The translations under genes were made by a program, and so were the position numbers. The notes beneath the pieces are model-generated. The model was given only the letters and a program-made list of their open reading frames with translations, was not told the origin of the DNA and did not search any database. Positions 1 through 7,737 of a DNA stretch of 34,451 nt are shown here, piece after piece. How positions within the stretch are numbered: the first letter of the stretch is position 1; each line of letters begins with the position of its first letter. Source of the stretch: Chlamydiota bacterium (GTDB taxonomy: Bacteria > Chlamydiota > Chlamydiia > Chlamydiales > Rhabdochlamydiaceae); assembly GCA_013287215.1 (NCBI GenBank), contig JABDEH010000008.1, forward strand, positions 1-34,451, written 5' to 3'.

Positions 1-300
1 CGTGATACAATACGTTGCCGGGGGCGCGATCAATGAAAGATAGGCAAGCCCCAACCCCAATTCAATGTAGGGATAGACATAGGCATAAGCGCGGAATTTT
101 TTCGCAACCAAATCGTACATCTGAAATCCTTCGGCAAAACCGGACGGATGAAACAGCTTCAGCATCGCGAACTGGCAAAAGAAAAAACCCATGAAATAGT
201 GCATCCAGGCGGCAAATCCTTGCTGGGTGCTGTGGGCAATCGCCGCAGCGCCTAAGATCGCGATGAAGATTAAAACAAAGAGCGGCCAGTAACGTTTCAT
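1..300 (-). CDS. MauE/DoxX-like integral membrane protein (partial, C-terminus beyond window)
   Basis: The frame opens at ATG (300) and stays open to the window edge, giving 100 N-terminal residues. A hydrophobic helix covers residues 5-22, followed by an FFFCQFAMLKLF segment (around 39-50), a conserved-looking YDLVAKKFRAYAYVYP stretch (around 62-77) and another helix. That pattern (Lys-Phe, then Tyr-Asp, then a Tyr-rich YPYIELGLG segment) resembles the MauE/DoxX redox-associated membrane family, whose members often partner with thioredoxin-like proteins. The ATG follows GGAGGC at good spacing (303-308). It lies 59 bp downstream of the oxalate decarboxylase gene on the same strand, so the two may be co-transcribed. 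The family call is from pattern only; the exact substrate or partner is unknown. Confidence 0.6.
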   Translation of the reverse strand, partial: MKRYWPLFVLIFIAILGAAAIAHSTQQGFAAWMHYFMGFFFCQFAMLKLFHPSGFAEGFQMYDLVAKKFRAYAYVYPYIELGLGLAYLSLIAPPATYCIT

Positions 301-310
301 GTGCCTCCGA

Positions 311-365
311 ACCTGAGTTTTGGGTCCATTGGTAATCTACTACAAACTGAACCCAAAACTCAGGT
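311..365. repeat. 15-bp perfect inverted repeat overlapping the oxdC stop codon
   Basis: ACCTGAGTTTTGGGT (311-325) and its exact reverse complement (351-365) are separated by 25 bases. The right arm contains the TGA stop of the oxalate decarboxylase gene (360-362). On the minus strand the hairpin is followed not by a T-run but by the GGAGG ribosome-binding site of the next gene. It may act as a processing or attenuation hairpin rather than a full terminator. Confidence 0.6.
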
Positions 366-1517
366 AATCGGCATTTTCCGTTTGGGGATTTTTTTTAAGA
401 GCGACTCATCGATATTCAAGTGCGCGCGCACCAGCTCATGCGGCGTAAAGGCCAGCCACTGCGCGAGAGGGACATCTTCAAATTTCGGGCTGCGGAACAT
501 CTCAAAAAACCGGAGCGTGGTCTTACCTGTGTTTTCGACATAGTGGGGCTGCGCGCGCGGCACATAGCCCACATCGCCCGCCAGGTAGTCGAAAGTCTGC
601 GCGGAACGATTGGAGGCGAACACTGTCATCCGCCCCTGGCCCGAGACATAATATTGCCACTCGTCCGCATTGGGATGCCAGTGAAGCTCGCGTAAAGCCC
701 CCGGCTCCAGCTCGACAAGAGCGGCGCTGATCGTGGTTGGGGGAAATAGCTTCGTGTCGAGGATCCGCACTGAGCCATACTTCATCCGGACCGGGTCCAT
801 TTTCCCCATCCGGTGTTTGAGATCTACAGGAACCGGCCCTAAGCCGAGAACGCGGTCTTTCGAGAGCGGCGGCGGGACTTTCGTCTGAAAAATGTAGAGC
901 TCCTCCGTGGGAATCTTATCGAAGGCGCTGACCGTGGTGTGGAAGTTTTTTGCGAGAATTTCTTTTGGCGTGCAGGCCAGCCAATCGGTGAGCTGGAACG
1001 TGGAGTTCTCATCGAAATCCCCGTCATCAAATACCAGCAAAAACTCGCATCCGTCCGGCCCTAAGCCTTGGATCGAATGGGGAATGCCGGCAGGGAAAAA
1101 CCACCCTTCCCCTTCGCCGACATCGGCTTGGAAAGTCCGAAGATTTTGATCGACTAGAGTAATCCGCGCGCTCCCTTTGAGCATGTAGGCCCACTCGCCC
1201 TCTTCATGCCAATGCATTTCTCTCACCGCCCCGGCTTTGAGGCGCATGTTAACGCCGGCAATCTCGGTGGCGATCGGCAGCTCGCGGACTGTCGTCTGCC
1301 TAGCCCAGCCGCCCTCTGAGAGCCGGTTATGACTGTCACAGAACGACCAGCGCAAGCTGGGCAGCGTGCCGTGGTCTGTTTTAGGAGGCGCTACCCGACT
1401 CCGGCTCTCCGCAGCGCGCGCCGGATTGGTCGGGCCGAGCACGGTAGCCCCCTCGTTGCCGCGGATCGGTTGAACGGCGCTTAAGCTCTTAGGTGGGCGG
1501 GGCTTCTTTTTCGCCAT
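360..1517 (-). CDS. oxdC: Bicupin oxalate decarboxylase
   Basis: This 385-residue protein is as long as Bacillus OxdC and consists of two cupin barrels. It converts oxalate to formate and CO2 with manganese. The first metal site is visible as H102, H104, E108 (HWHEEGEW) and H147. The second is H289, H291, E296 (HWHPNADEW) and H335, with E349 at the place of OxdC Glu333. The lid loop reads DENST (169-173), matching the SENST lid whose Glu (here E170) is the proton donor in decarboxylases rather than oxidases. The start is an ATG behind AAGGAAG. No signal peptide is visible, and the first 20 residues are Lys/Pro-rich. An oxalate decarboxylase is not a usual chlamydial gene, so lateral gain is plausible. 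It could supply formate or acid resistance inside a host. Confidence 0.92.
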   Translation of the reverse strand: MAKKKPRPPKSLSAVQPIRGNEGATVLGPTNPARAAESRSRVAPPKTDHGTLPSLRWSFCDSHNRLSEGGWARQTTVRELPIATEIAGVNMRLKAGAVREMHWHEEGEWAYMLKGSARITLVDQNLRTFQADVGEGEGWFFPAGIPHSIQGLGPDGCEFLLVFDDGDFDENSTFQLTDWLACTPKEILAKNFHTTVSAFDKIPTEELYIFQTKVPPPLSKDRVLGLGPVPVDLKHRMGKMDPVRMKYGSVRILDTKLFPPTTISAALVELEPGALRELHWHPNADEWQYYVSGQGRMTVFASNRSAQTFDYLAGDVGYVPRAQPHYVENTGKTTLRFFEMFRSPKFEDVPLAQWLAFTPHELVRAHLNIDESLLKKIPKRKMPIT

Positions 1518-1584
1518 CGTTTACTTCCTTACTTTGCTTTCAAAATCGAGGAAGCGGCCATTATTTTCCACGAAAAAATTTTAA

Positions 1585-3030
1585 CTATTGCACCTGTTCC
1601 ACAACAGGGATCGGCCATGCTTTCACATCCGATAAAAGATGGACCACATTGGGTTTAGGCGGATAGGAGCGTGGGACGAGATAAAAAGTACCCGTTGGGG
1701 CGGGCAGCCAGTTGGACTCTTTGTCCTTGCCGGGACTGGTGTTCTGAATATAAAGAGTGAAGGAGCCGTCGCTGTTTTTTTTCAGATCGGGAGTATCGCT
1801 GCCCAGCATGTAGCGGTGGATCGGATTGACAATAGTGTAGTTGTTGACTGCATCATAGAGAGTGATCGACCAGAAGCCCGGTTTCTCAAAGGGGATCCCC
1901 TCCTTGAACGTCATCGTATATTTTTTCTCGCCGGTGAGCGGGGCTCCTTGCTTGTCCTGAGTGTACATCCAGTAGACCGCCTCTGACGGTTTGTTCGCGG
2001 TCAACCCGACGCGGGCGATGATCGCGCGGGTCCTGTAATCCGTCCCAAACTTCCCAATGGTCGCCGGCGGAATGCTGGCGCCCTGGAAATAGGTCCCGAT
2101 CGAAAGATGGGACAAAAGCGCTCCGATTTCACTCGCCGCTTTTTTCATGGCTTCGAGGACACCGGGGCTGAGCTTGGTGCGGTCCCAATGCTTGCCCGGC
2201 TCAATCCCTAAGGGTTTGAATAGCGGGAGCAGCGCAGAGACCTGCTCTTTAGGGGGCGGATTTTCCTTCAAGGCCGCAGCGAGCAGCTCCCAAAACTGAA
2301 GCGGATCTTTGTACTCCATCACGCTGACAGGAAGGGCGGAGTCGACCGCCTTGGGCACAATGTAATCGTAATTGGGCGCCGGAATCTGTGGCCTTCCCAT
2401 AAATTTTGCAAAGGAGGTGATCGTGACAGCCTGGAGCACTTTTTGAGCTCCGGCAAGGTCCAGCTCGCCATTGCGGTAGATATGCACCCGAGGCTGAACG
2501 AGCACCCAGGGCGTGGGGCAATAAATCCGCTCTACCCCCTCAGGCACAGTTCCCTTCCAGCCGGGGCCGGTCAGGAGAAATTTGCCCCCCTTATAGCCTG
2601 TGCTCCTTCCCCCAATGTACGCAAATGCGTTGGTCCACATATCGAGGATTTCGACCATGTAGTAGCGCCCCTCGGAATCGGGGGCTTCTATGAGGATCGG
2701 CTCTTGGCGCAAATCCATGAACCCAAATCCATAGATCACATTGACGTTCGGCGTGACATAGCCCGCTTCCTTCGATAACGCGGGCGTGGAGATATTTTCC
2801 ATTCGCCAGAGCGTATTAGGGGCAGCCTTAGCCGAAGGGCCGAGGGCCACATGCTCCCGGAAGGCATACATCGTCACCAGCGGCCCGCCCCAGGTGGCTG
2901 CCTGAAGGGCCAAAGAGTAGGACCAAACGTCATCGGCAACGACTGGATTTGTGATGGGGCGCTGGTCGGCCGCAGCTGAGCCTGCAAATAAACTGGAGAT
3001 AAGAACGAGAGATAGCGCCGCTTTTTTCAT
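1585..3030 (-). CDS. Secreted DUF1254/DUF1214 domain protein
   Basis: This 481-residue protein has a clear Sec signal peptide (Lys-Lys, hydrophobic core, AGSAAA then Asp-Gln; predicted cleavage after residue 21). The DUF1254 domain follows (about residues 35-210), with GYVTPNVNVIYGFGFMDLR as its most typical segment. A central helical part comes next. The DUF1214 domain lies near the C-terminus (about 370-470, including GFWSITLYDAVN and WLPAPTGTFYLVPR). Proteins of this pair are secreted or periplasmic and their biochemical role is not established. The ATG overlaps the stop of the upstream YggU gene by four bases (ATGA), so translation is probably coupled. A stop at 1585 leaves only 67 bp before oxdC, so the three genes may form one unit. 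Confidence 0.85.
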   Translation of the reverse strand: MKKAALSLVLISSLFAGSAAADQRPITNPVVADDVWSYSLALQAATWGGPLVTMYAFREHVALGPSAKAAPNTLWRMENISTPALSKEAGYVTPNVNVIYGFGFMDLRQEPILIEAPDSEGRYYMVEILDMWTNAFAYIGGRSTGYKGGKFLLTGPGWKGTVPEGVERIYCPTPWVLVQPRVHIYRNGELDLAGAQKVLQAVTITSFAKFMGRPQIPAPNYDYIVPKAVDSALPVSVMEYKDPLQFWELLAAALKENPPPKEQVSALLPLFKPLGIEPGKHWDRTKLSPGVLEAMKKAASEIGALLSHLSIGTYFQGASIPPATIGKFGTDYRTRAIIARVGLTANKPSEAVYWMYTQDKQGAPLTGEKKYTMTFKEGIPFEKPGFWSITLYDAVNNYTIVNPIHRYMLGSDTPDLKKNSDGSFTLYIQNTSPGKDKESNWLPAPTGTFYLVPRSYPPKPNVVHLLSDVKAWPIPVVEQVQ

Positions 3031-3281
3031 ACTTTCAATTTCTCTTCGAGTTGTTCCCGCGTGAGACCTGCGATTTTCAGCCGCTTCAACCGGGAAGTTT
3101 TTCCGCTGACGAGCTCAATGTGAGATTTGGCGATGTCGAGCTGTTTGGCAAGAAAAGCGATCAGCTCTTCATTCACCTGCCCCTTCTCGGGGACGCCCTT
3201 GATGCGCAGCCGCAAGACGCCCTCTGCCCAACCAACGAGTTGATTTTTGGAGGCATTGGGGGTCACTTTGATCTGGAGCAT
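3027..3281 (-). CDS. YggU/DUF167 family protein
   Basis: This is a small basic alpha/beta protein with the family landmarks KVTPNASKN near the N-terminus, then GVPEKGQVNEEL, LAKQLDI and SGKTSRLKRLKI. The family has a known fold, but its cell function is uncertain. Two in-frame ATGs occur. The first (3287) directly abuts GAAGGA, while the second (3281) is six bases from it, so I place the start there (84 residues); 86 residues is the alternative. It overlaps the DUF1254 gene by four bases, which implies an operon with this gene first. Confidence 0.85.
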   Translation of the reverse strand: MLQIKVTPNASKNQLVGWAEGVLRLRIKGVPEKGQVNEELIAFLAKQLDIAKSHIELVSGKTSRLKRLKIAGLTREQLEEKLKV

Positions 3282-3331
3282 GGTCATTCCTTCAATCCAC
3301 CAGAACGGCGGATTTTAGGCAAGGTCTACAG

Positions 3332-3366
3332 AAAAAAACTCCTCACACCGACACCCGGTGTGAGGA
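3332..3366 (-). terminator. Rho-independent terminator of the sialidase-like gene
   Basis: An 11-bp perfect stem (3340-3350 with 3356-3366; core CCTCACACCG) closes a five-base loop. Read on the minus strand it runs directly into seven T (A-run at 3332-3338). It lies just after the stop at 3376. Confidence 0.88.
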
Positions 3367-3375
3367 AGAGAAGAT

Positions 3376-4494
3376 TTACAGATTGATAGATCTAGGATCT
3401 AGGACAAAATGGCGCATAGAATGCGCATCTTTGTTGGGAGCGTTGTTCGGAACTTTGGAGGCATAAGCCACATGGACCATGCCCGTGGCGTCATCGAAAA
3501 TAGCTGCAGGGAATTCTCCCGATTGGGCCTCGATCGTTTGAGCAGCAGACCAGCTGTTTCCGCCATTGGAAGACACGCTCATTTCCAGAGTGCTTCGATT
3601 GCCTAAAAAGTTTCCAAAGGCAATGGCTGTGCCCTCAGGGATCACTTTTTCTCCGACCACTTTTCCCGATAAATCGACGATATCCAACCCCGAGTCACAA
3701 TTCGGCAGAGTGGAATCGATGAGCTTAGCGGGCCATTTAAATCCTTCTTCAGGATGATTGGGGAGGGTGAATACGGCGGTGAGGGCAAAACCCTTGCTGC
3801 GGTTGCGGCAGAGCATCCGGATGCACGTTTCCCCATTTTCTTTAAAGGTACAGAATGTCGGTTCGATCGCCCCAAAGTCATTTTCTCCATTGAGTTCCGG
3901 AGACTGGTGCCATGTCCCTGTGACGGTATCATAGACTTCGATCTTAGCAGCCGTCTTCTTCTTGCCTTCCTCGGCAAAAGAAGATCCGAACACTAAATAT
4001 CTGCCCACCTGTAGAGGCTTGCACTTTGTAGGTCCAATAATCCCTTCCGGTAAAGCTTCCGCTGTAAACGTCACGCCTCCATCGACGGAGCGGAGCATCT
4101 GACCGTGCAGATGGTCTTGATCGCGCTGCGTTCCCATGAGGAAAAACAATAAATAGCCGTTCATCGCAGGGCAAATGACAGGACTGGAACAGAATTCCCC
4201 TGGCTGGGAAGGAGTATAGAGTGTTTCTTTTGTCCACTTCCCCCCTTTTTCTCGATAGATGAGGATGCTTTTCGGCTCCGTTTTATCCGTGCGGCCGCTG
4301 GTCACGACAATCATGCCTTCCGGACCTTTGACGATCCCCGAACTGTGGCCTCGGCTCTCTAGATGGATCCATTCCTTTTGCAAAACAGCCTCAGTCGAAG
4401 GGGCTGGAGCTGCGGGTTCGATCGCTGCAGCCGTCAAAGAATTTGAAGATGTGGCTGCGGCTGGACCGCTTGCTAAATGTATAGTATTGGTCAT
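3376..4494 (-). CDS. Sialidase-fold (BNR/Asp-box) protein
   Basis: This 372-residue protein has the look of a sialidase-type beta-propeller (BNR_2/Sialidase_2). Two Asp-box motifs fit S-x-D/N-x-G-x-x-W/F: SVDGGVTF (136-143) and SSNGGNSW (308-315). The end, RHFVLDP, resembles the close of this propeller family. I do not see the Arg-Ile-Pro motif typical of catalytic sialidases, so enzymatic activity is uncertain. The first 37 residues are Ala/Ser/Pro-rich, without a hydrophobic signal core; this could be a linker or a type III secretion-type N-terminus, which is inference only. The start is an ATG preceded by AGGGGAT. A possible promoter with TATACT (minus strand, 4527-4532) lies upstream. The gene is monocistronic, ending at the strong terminator. 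Confidence 0.65.
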   Translation of the reverse strand: MTNTIHLASGPAAATSSNSLTAAAIEPAAPAPSTEAVLQKEWIHLESRGHSSGIVKGPEGMIVVTSGRTDKTEPKSILIYREKGGKWTKETLYTPSQPGEFCSSPVICPAMNGYLLFFLMGTQRDQDHLHGQMLRSVDGGVTFTAEALPEGIIGPTKCKPLQVGRYLVFGSSFAEEGKKKTAAKIEVYDTVTGTWHQSPELNGENDFGAIEPTFCTFKENGETCIRMLCRNRSKGFALTAVFTLPNHPEEGFKWPAKLIDSTLPNCDSGLDIVDLSGKVVGEKVIPEGTAIAFGNFLGNRSTLEMSVSSNGGNSWSAAQTIEAQSGEFPAAIFDDATGMVHVAYASKVPNNAPNKDAHSMRHFVLDPRSINL

Positions 4495-4612
4495 AGGATC
4501 CCCTAATTTGGTTAAAATATGTAGCTAGTATACCAAAAATCTAGATAAAGTGAAATATATTAAATATTTTATTAGTATGTAATTGATTAAAATTCAGCGA
4601 TTTGCTTAATTA

Positions 4613-4632
4613 AGGCGCCCGGGAGGGCGCCT
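4613..4632 (-). terminator. GC-rich hairpin after the small membrane protein gene
   Basis: The stem AGGCGCCC (4613-4620) pairs perfectly with 4625-4632 around a GGGA loop. It sits six bases after the stop codon of the minus-strand gene ending at 4639. The following minus-strand sequence is TTAATTAAG, a poor T-tail, so termination strength is uncertain. Confidence 0.6.
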
Positions 4633-4638
4633 GCTGCC

Positions 4639-4974
4639 TTAACGGGATTTTCTCATTCCGACGACCAAGACCCCTACGCCCAGAATAAAGACCACAACTC
4701 CGCCAATTTTCAACCAAGCGGCCATCCGTTCATAGTAATTGGCCTCTTCGGTCCCCGCATTGATCCGATTTTGCGCAGAGCCGGTAAACATACCGCCGAC
4801 CTCTTTTGTCGCGGGATGCATAGACATAACGCTGTTGCCCATATCGACCTGGCTCTGGGCGCTGGAGATTTCCCCCCTTCCCTCGGCAACTTTTTCTGAA
4901 ATGGAATTAGAAAAAACAAATAACACGACGCCGATAATCATTAAAATGACGCCCATAACGCTCATACCCTTCAT
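4639..4974 (-). CDS. Small two-helix membrane protein (DUF3185-like)
   Basis: This 111-residue protein has one hydrophobic helix at each end (about residues 6-23 and 87-106, the latter rich in Gly and Val) and a polar middle of about 60 residues. The topology, the SMHPATKEVGGMF segment and the length recall small inner-membrane proteins of the DUF3185 type, but I am not certain of the family. The start is supported by AAAGGAG six bases before the ATG. It is transcribed away from the gene at 5103 and stands alone. Confidence 0.6.
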   Translation of the reverse strand: MKGMSVMGVILMIIGVVLFVFSNSISEKVAEGRGEISSAQSQVDMGNSVMSMHPATKEVGGMFTGSAQNRINAGTEEANYYERMAAWLKIGGVVVFILGVGVLVVGMRKSR

Positions 4975-5039
4975 AGAACACTCCTTTTATCTTATATTTC
5001 TCATATTTAACAAATAATGTAAAGAATAACAGATTTATA

Positions 5040-5068
5040 TTGAAAAATATCAAATTAACAACTAAATT
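5040..5068 (+). promoter_or_regulatory. Candidate sigma70-type promoter for the 5103 gene
   Basis: TTGAAA (5040-5045) and TAAATT (5063-5068) are separated by 17 bp in a very AT-rich stretch 35 bp before the ATG. AT-richness makes chance matches likely. Confidence 0.35.
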
Positions 5069-5102
5069 AAAAATAGGAAGCAATATCAAATAGGGGCAGA
5101 TT

Positions 5103-5405
5103 ATGGCAAAGAAAGCATCAAAATCAGATCCTTTAGATAAACTCTATCGCGACGCCGCCATGCTCAAGGGCGCGTTCATGAACCGAGACCTCAACCGCGT
5201 GAGCCAAATGGTCGTGACGACCTTTCCTCAGGATTTCAAGAACATCAGCAAAACCGGCGTCCACATGACCTGGGGCGACTGGGGCAGCATCAACGACGAC
5301 ATCGGCGAGCTGATCATTGCCGGGCTGCAGCATGATTCCCGAGGGCTGGATAAGGCGCTCCACGATTTAGAAATGACGATCCAGCACATCCGCAACCATG
5401 GATGA
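5103..5405 (+). CDS. Conserved-looking small protein of unknown function
   Basis: I do not recognise this 100-residue soluble protein. It is Lys-rich at the start (MAKKASKSDPLDKLYRDAA), predicted to be largely helical, and has a Trp pair in TWGDWGSINDDIGE. It ends with a helix containing two His. There are no membrane segments and no cysteines. Its ATG follows AGGGGCAG. Its last eight bases overlap the start of the EamA transporter gene, so the two are almost certainly translated from one mRNA. Coding is supported by the overlap and by a ribosome-binding site, not by homology. Confidence 0.65.
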   Translation: MAKKASKSDPLDKLYRDAAMLKGAFMNRDLNRVSQMVVTTFPQDFKNISKTGVHMTWGDWGSINDDIGELIIAGLQHDSRGLDKALHDLEMTIQHIRNHG

Positions 5406-6321
5406 AGCTGCCCGCGGGAATTTAAAAAAAGGGGTGGCGCTCTATCTGCTCGCCTTCTTCTTTTTTACCTGCGGCTTCGCCCTGATCAAGCATACGGAAA
5501 CGCACGCGTCGATCCCCTCGATCGTCTTTTTCCGCAATTTAGTCGGGGTCCTCTTCACGATTCCCTGGATGATCAGGCATGGGAAGGCAAGCCTTAAAGT
5601 CACCAGACCCTGGCTTGTGCTCTTCCGCTCGGCGATTGGCCTGATCGGCATGCTCCTCATCTTCCTGTCTTTAGAAGAGGTGGACCTCGTCGATACCAGC
5701 GTCCTCATGAATACCGCTCCGCTATTTCTCCCCTTTATCATCTGGCTGTGGATGAAAAAACCGATAGAGCATCGGCTCTGGATTCCGATCCTTGTTGGAT
5801 TCGTCGGCGTACTTTTCGTTCTTAAGCCCACCTCGAGCATTTTCCATAGCGGCTCCATTTATGGCCTCGGCGCCGGCCTCATCTCCGCCATCACGGCACT
5901 TGCCGTGCGGATCTCCACAAAATCGGAAGAGATGCACACGCTGCTCTTTTACTATTTTTTGATCGGGTTTCTCCTCTTTCTTCCCTTCAACCTCCTCGAA
6001 TGGCAAAACCCCGTCTCCTTTACAGCCTTTCTGGAACTGCTGGGGATCGGCCTCTTTTCTGCCTGCGGACAATGGGCGCAGTTCAAAGGGCTCTCGTGCG
6101 CCAAAGCGTCCCATTTGGCTCCCTTCAGCTATTCAGGGATCCTTTATGCAGGTATTTTACAATGGATGTTTTGGGATAACGTTCCCGACCTCTGGGCATG
6201 GATCGGGATCGTCCTCACGTGCGGATCGGGCCTCTTGGTCCTCTTTTTTACATCACTTCGGCCGCCAAGGCCGCGAGCTCCGAGCGCTCCGTCCTCTCCA
6301 GGAACATATGACCAAAAATAG
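5398..6321 (+). CDS. EamA-family (drug/metabolite transporter superfamily) permease
   Basis: This 307-residue inner-membrane protein has about ten hydrophobic helices arranged as two EamA repeats (roughly residues 12-145 and 155-290). The family's features are visible: an initial YLLAFFFFTCGFALIKHTE helix, FFRNLVGVLF, and a GLGAGLISAITALAVR start of the second repeat. The second repeat's GIVLTCGSGLLVLFF helix is followed by a Pro/Arg-rich tail. Substrate cannot be read from the sequence. Chlamydiae use related carriers for S-adenosylmethionine, which is one possibility. The 3' end overlaps the convergent phoH2 gene by 74 bp, tail to tail, and the Pro-rich C-terminal tail is encoded mostly by that overlap. 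Confidence 0.88.
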   Translation: MDEAARGNLKKGVALYLLAFFFFTCGFALIKHTETHASIPSIVFFRNLVGVLFTIPWMIRHGKASLKVTRPWLVLFRSAIGLIGMLLIFLSLEEVDLVDTSVLMNTAPLFLPFIIWLWMKKPIEHRLWIPILVGFVGVLFVLKPTSSIFHSGSIYGLGAGLISAITALAVRISTKSEEMHTLLFYYFLIGFLLFLPFNLLEWQNPVSFTAFLELLGIGLFSACGQWAQFKGLSCAKASHLAPFSYSGILYAGILQWMFWDNVPDLWAWIGIVLTCGSGLLVLFFTSLRPPRPRAPSAPSSPGTYDQK

Positions 6322-7555
6322 GCAAGTGCTTGAACTTGTTCACCGTGAAGGTGAGCGCGTTAGAATCCTTATCAAGATAAGGATTATCGATCTGCGTCGG
6401 GTCGCCGGTTAAGATCACCTTCGTTCCCCGTCCGGCCCTTGAAATGATCGTTTTGACCTCGTGCGGCGTCAAGTTTTGAGCTTCGTCGATGATCATATAC
6501 ATCTTAGGCAGCGACCGTCCGCGGATGTAGGTCACCGCTTCCATTTCGATCTTTTTGCTGTCCATAATCCACTGCTGTGTCTCCGCGCTTGAGGCATCCC
6601 CTGTTGTGGACTGGCAGAGATATTCAAGGTTGTCAAAGATCGGCTGCATCCAGTGGAATAGCTTTTCATCCTTCGTCCCCGGCAGAAACCCAATATCTTT
6701 TCCCAGCGGCATGATCGGCCGGCTGACAAGGATCTTTGTATAGATATTGTCGTCGAAGACCTTTTTCATGCCCGTTGCAAGCGCCATCAAGGTTTTTCCC
6801 GTTCCGGCCGGCCCGAGTAGCGTGATCAGCTTGATCTCATCGCGCAAAAGCAGGTCCATCGCACAGCGCTGCTCGACATTGAGCGGCTGGATCCCCCAGA
6901 TATCCTTCGTGATCTTGCCCAATGCTTCCAAACGTTTAGTCTGAGAGTTGTATTTGGCCACCCCGGTCGATTGTTCCGCGCACGTCATCAGAACATATTC
7001 ATTGGGATGCAAATCCTTGAGGTCGAGGGTGAGGTGTCCATCTTTCAAAAACTGGTCGATATCCCGCTTTTCGAGCCTGATTTTGCGGTATCCCCGATAG
7101 AGGTTGTCGTAGGAGGCCTTCAAATTCTCATAATCCTCCGCTTCCAGCCCAATCGCCTCCGCCTTGACGCGGACGACGAAATCCTTAGAGACCAGCACCA
7201 CCGGTTCGCCCTGCTCACGAATCTGGTAGGCGGCAAGCAAGATCTTATTGCGGTCCGTCGGCAGCGGAAACGCCCGCTTTTCCTGCCCCCCGCGCCCCTC
7301 AAGGAAGATCCTCACCTTAATGCCTTTGTCAATCATCACTCCGCTATGGAGATCGCCGCTCTTTTTGGCCTTTAAGGAGTCGATATAGCGGATCACATAG
7401 CGGGCGTTTTTTCCCAGTTCGTCGGAGAGCCGTTTCATGCTATCGAGCTCTTCCAGCACTGATAAAGGGATCACCACATCATTATCGTTAAATTTCGAGA
7501 TCGCATCCGGGTCATGGAGTAGAACGTTGGTATCGAGCACGAGGGTTTTTCTCAA
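6248..7555 (-). CDS. phoH2: PhoH2-type protein: PIN ribonuclease domain fused to PhoH ATPase
   Basis: This 435-residue protein starts with a PIN domain (about 1-135) containing LVLDTNVLLHD (Asp8) and an Glu35-Glu36 pair typical of the acidic active site. A PhoH helicase-like ATPase follows, with Walker A GPAGTGKT (248-255), Walker B IIDEAQN and sensor segment VILTGDPTQID. Family members act as RNA helicase/nuclease. The start is a TTG at 7555, chosen because AAGGAG stands seven bases upstream and no ATG lies before the PIN motif. It diverges from the gene at 7738. As I recall, C. trachomatis phoH (CT015) likewise adjoins conserved unknown genes. The 3' end overlaps the EamA gene by 74 bp. Confidence 0.93.
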   Translation of the reverse strand: MRKTLVLDTNVLLHDPDAISKFNDNDVVIPLSVLEELDSMKRLSDELGKNARYVIRYIDSLKAKKSGDLHSGVMIDKGIKVRIFLEGRGGQEKRAFPLPTDRNKILLAAYQIREQGEPVVLVSKDFVVRVKAEAIGLEAEDYENLKASYDNLYRGYRKIRLEKRDIDQFLKDGHLTLDLKDLHPNEYVLMTCAEQSTGVAKYNSQTKRLEALGKITKDIWGIQPLNVEQRCAMDLLLRDEIKLITLLGPAGTGKTLMALATGMKKVFDDNIYTKILVSRPIMPLGKDIGFLPGTKDEKLFHWMQPIFDNLEYLCQSTTGDASSAETQQWIMDSKKIEMEAVTYIRGRSLPKMYMIIDEAQNLTPHEVKTIISRAGRGTKVILTGDPTQIDNPYLDKDSNALTFTVNKFKHLPIFGHMFLERTERSELAALAAEVM

Positions 7556-7680
7556 AGTGTTGCTCCTTTTTTCTGGATCATAGACGATTCCCCGAAGGAA
7601 TCAAAACATTTTTTTACGTCATTAATAATCAAGGACTTACAATATTTTTCAGCACCTAAGACATGAGATTGCTAAATTTG

Positions 7681-7710
7681 TTGACAGCCAAAATCCTCTT
7701 GAGATATAAT
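7681..7710 (+). promoter_or_regulatory. Near-consensus sigma70/sigma66 promoter
   Basis: An exact TTGACA (7681-7686) and an exact TATAAT (7705-7710) are separated by 18 bp. Transcription would start near 7717. This decides the start of the downstream gene, because the longer frame from 7663 would begin upstream of the promoter. Confidence 0.85.
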
Positions 7711-7737
7711 GATAGTTTAATCACCATGAGGTTACTT

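Noticed and set aside
7663-7737. Longer N-terminus for the gene ending at 8427
   Set aside because: The extension would start upstream of a near-perfect promoter (7681-7710), and TGAGG supports the ATG at 7738.
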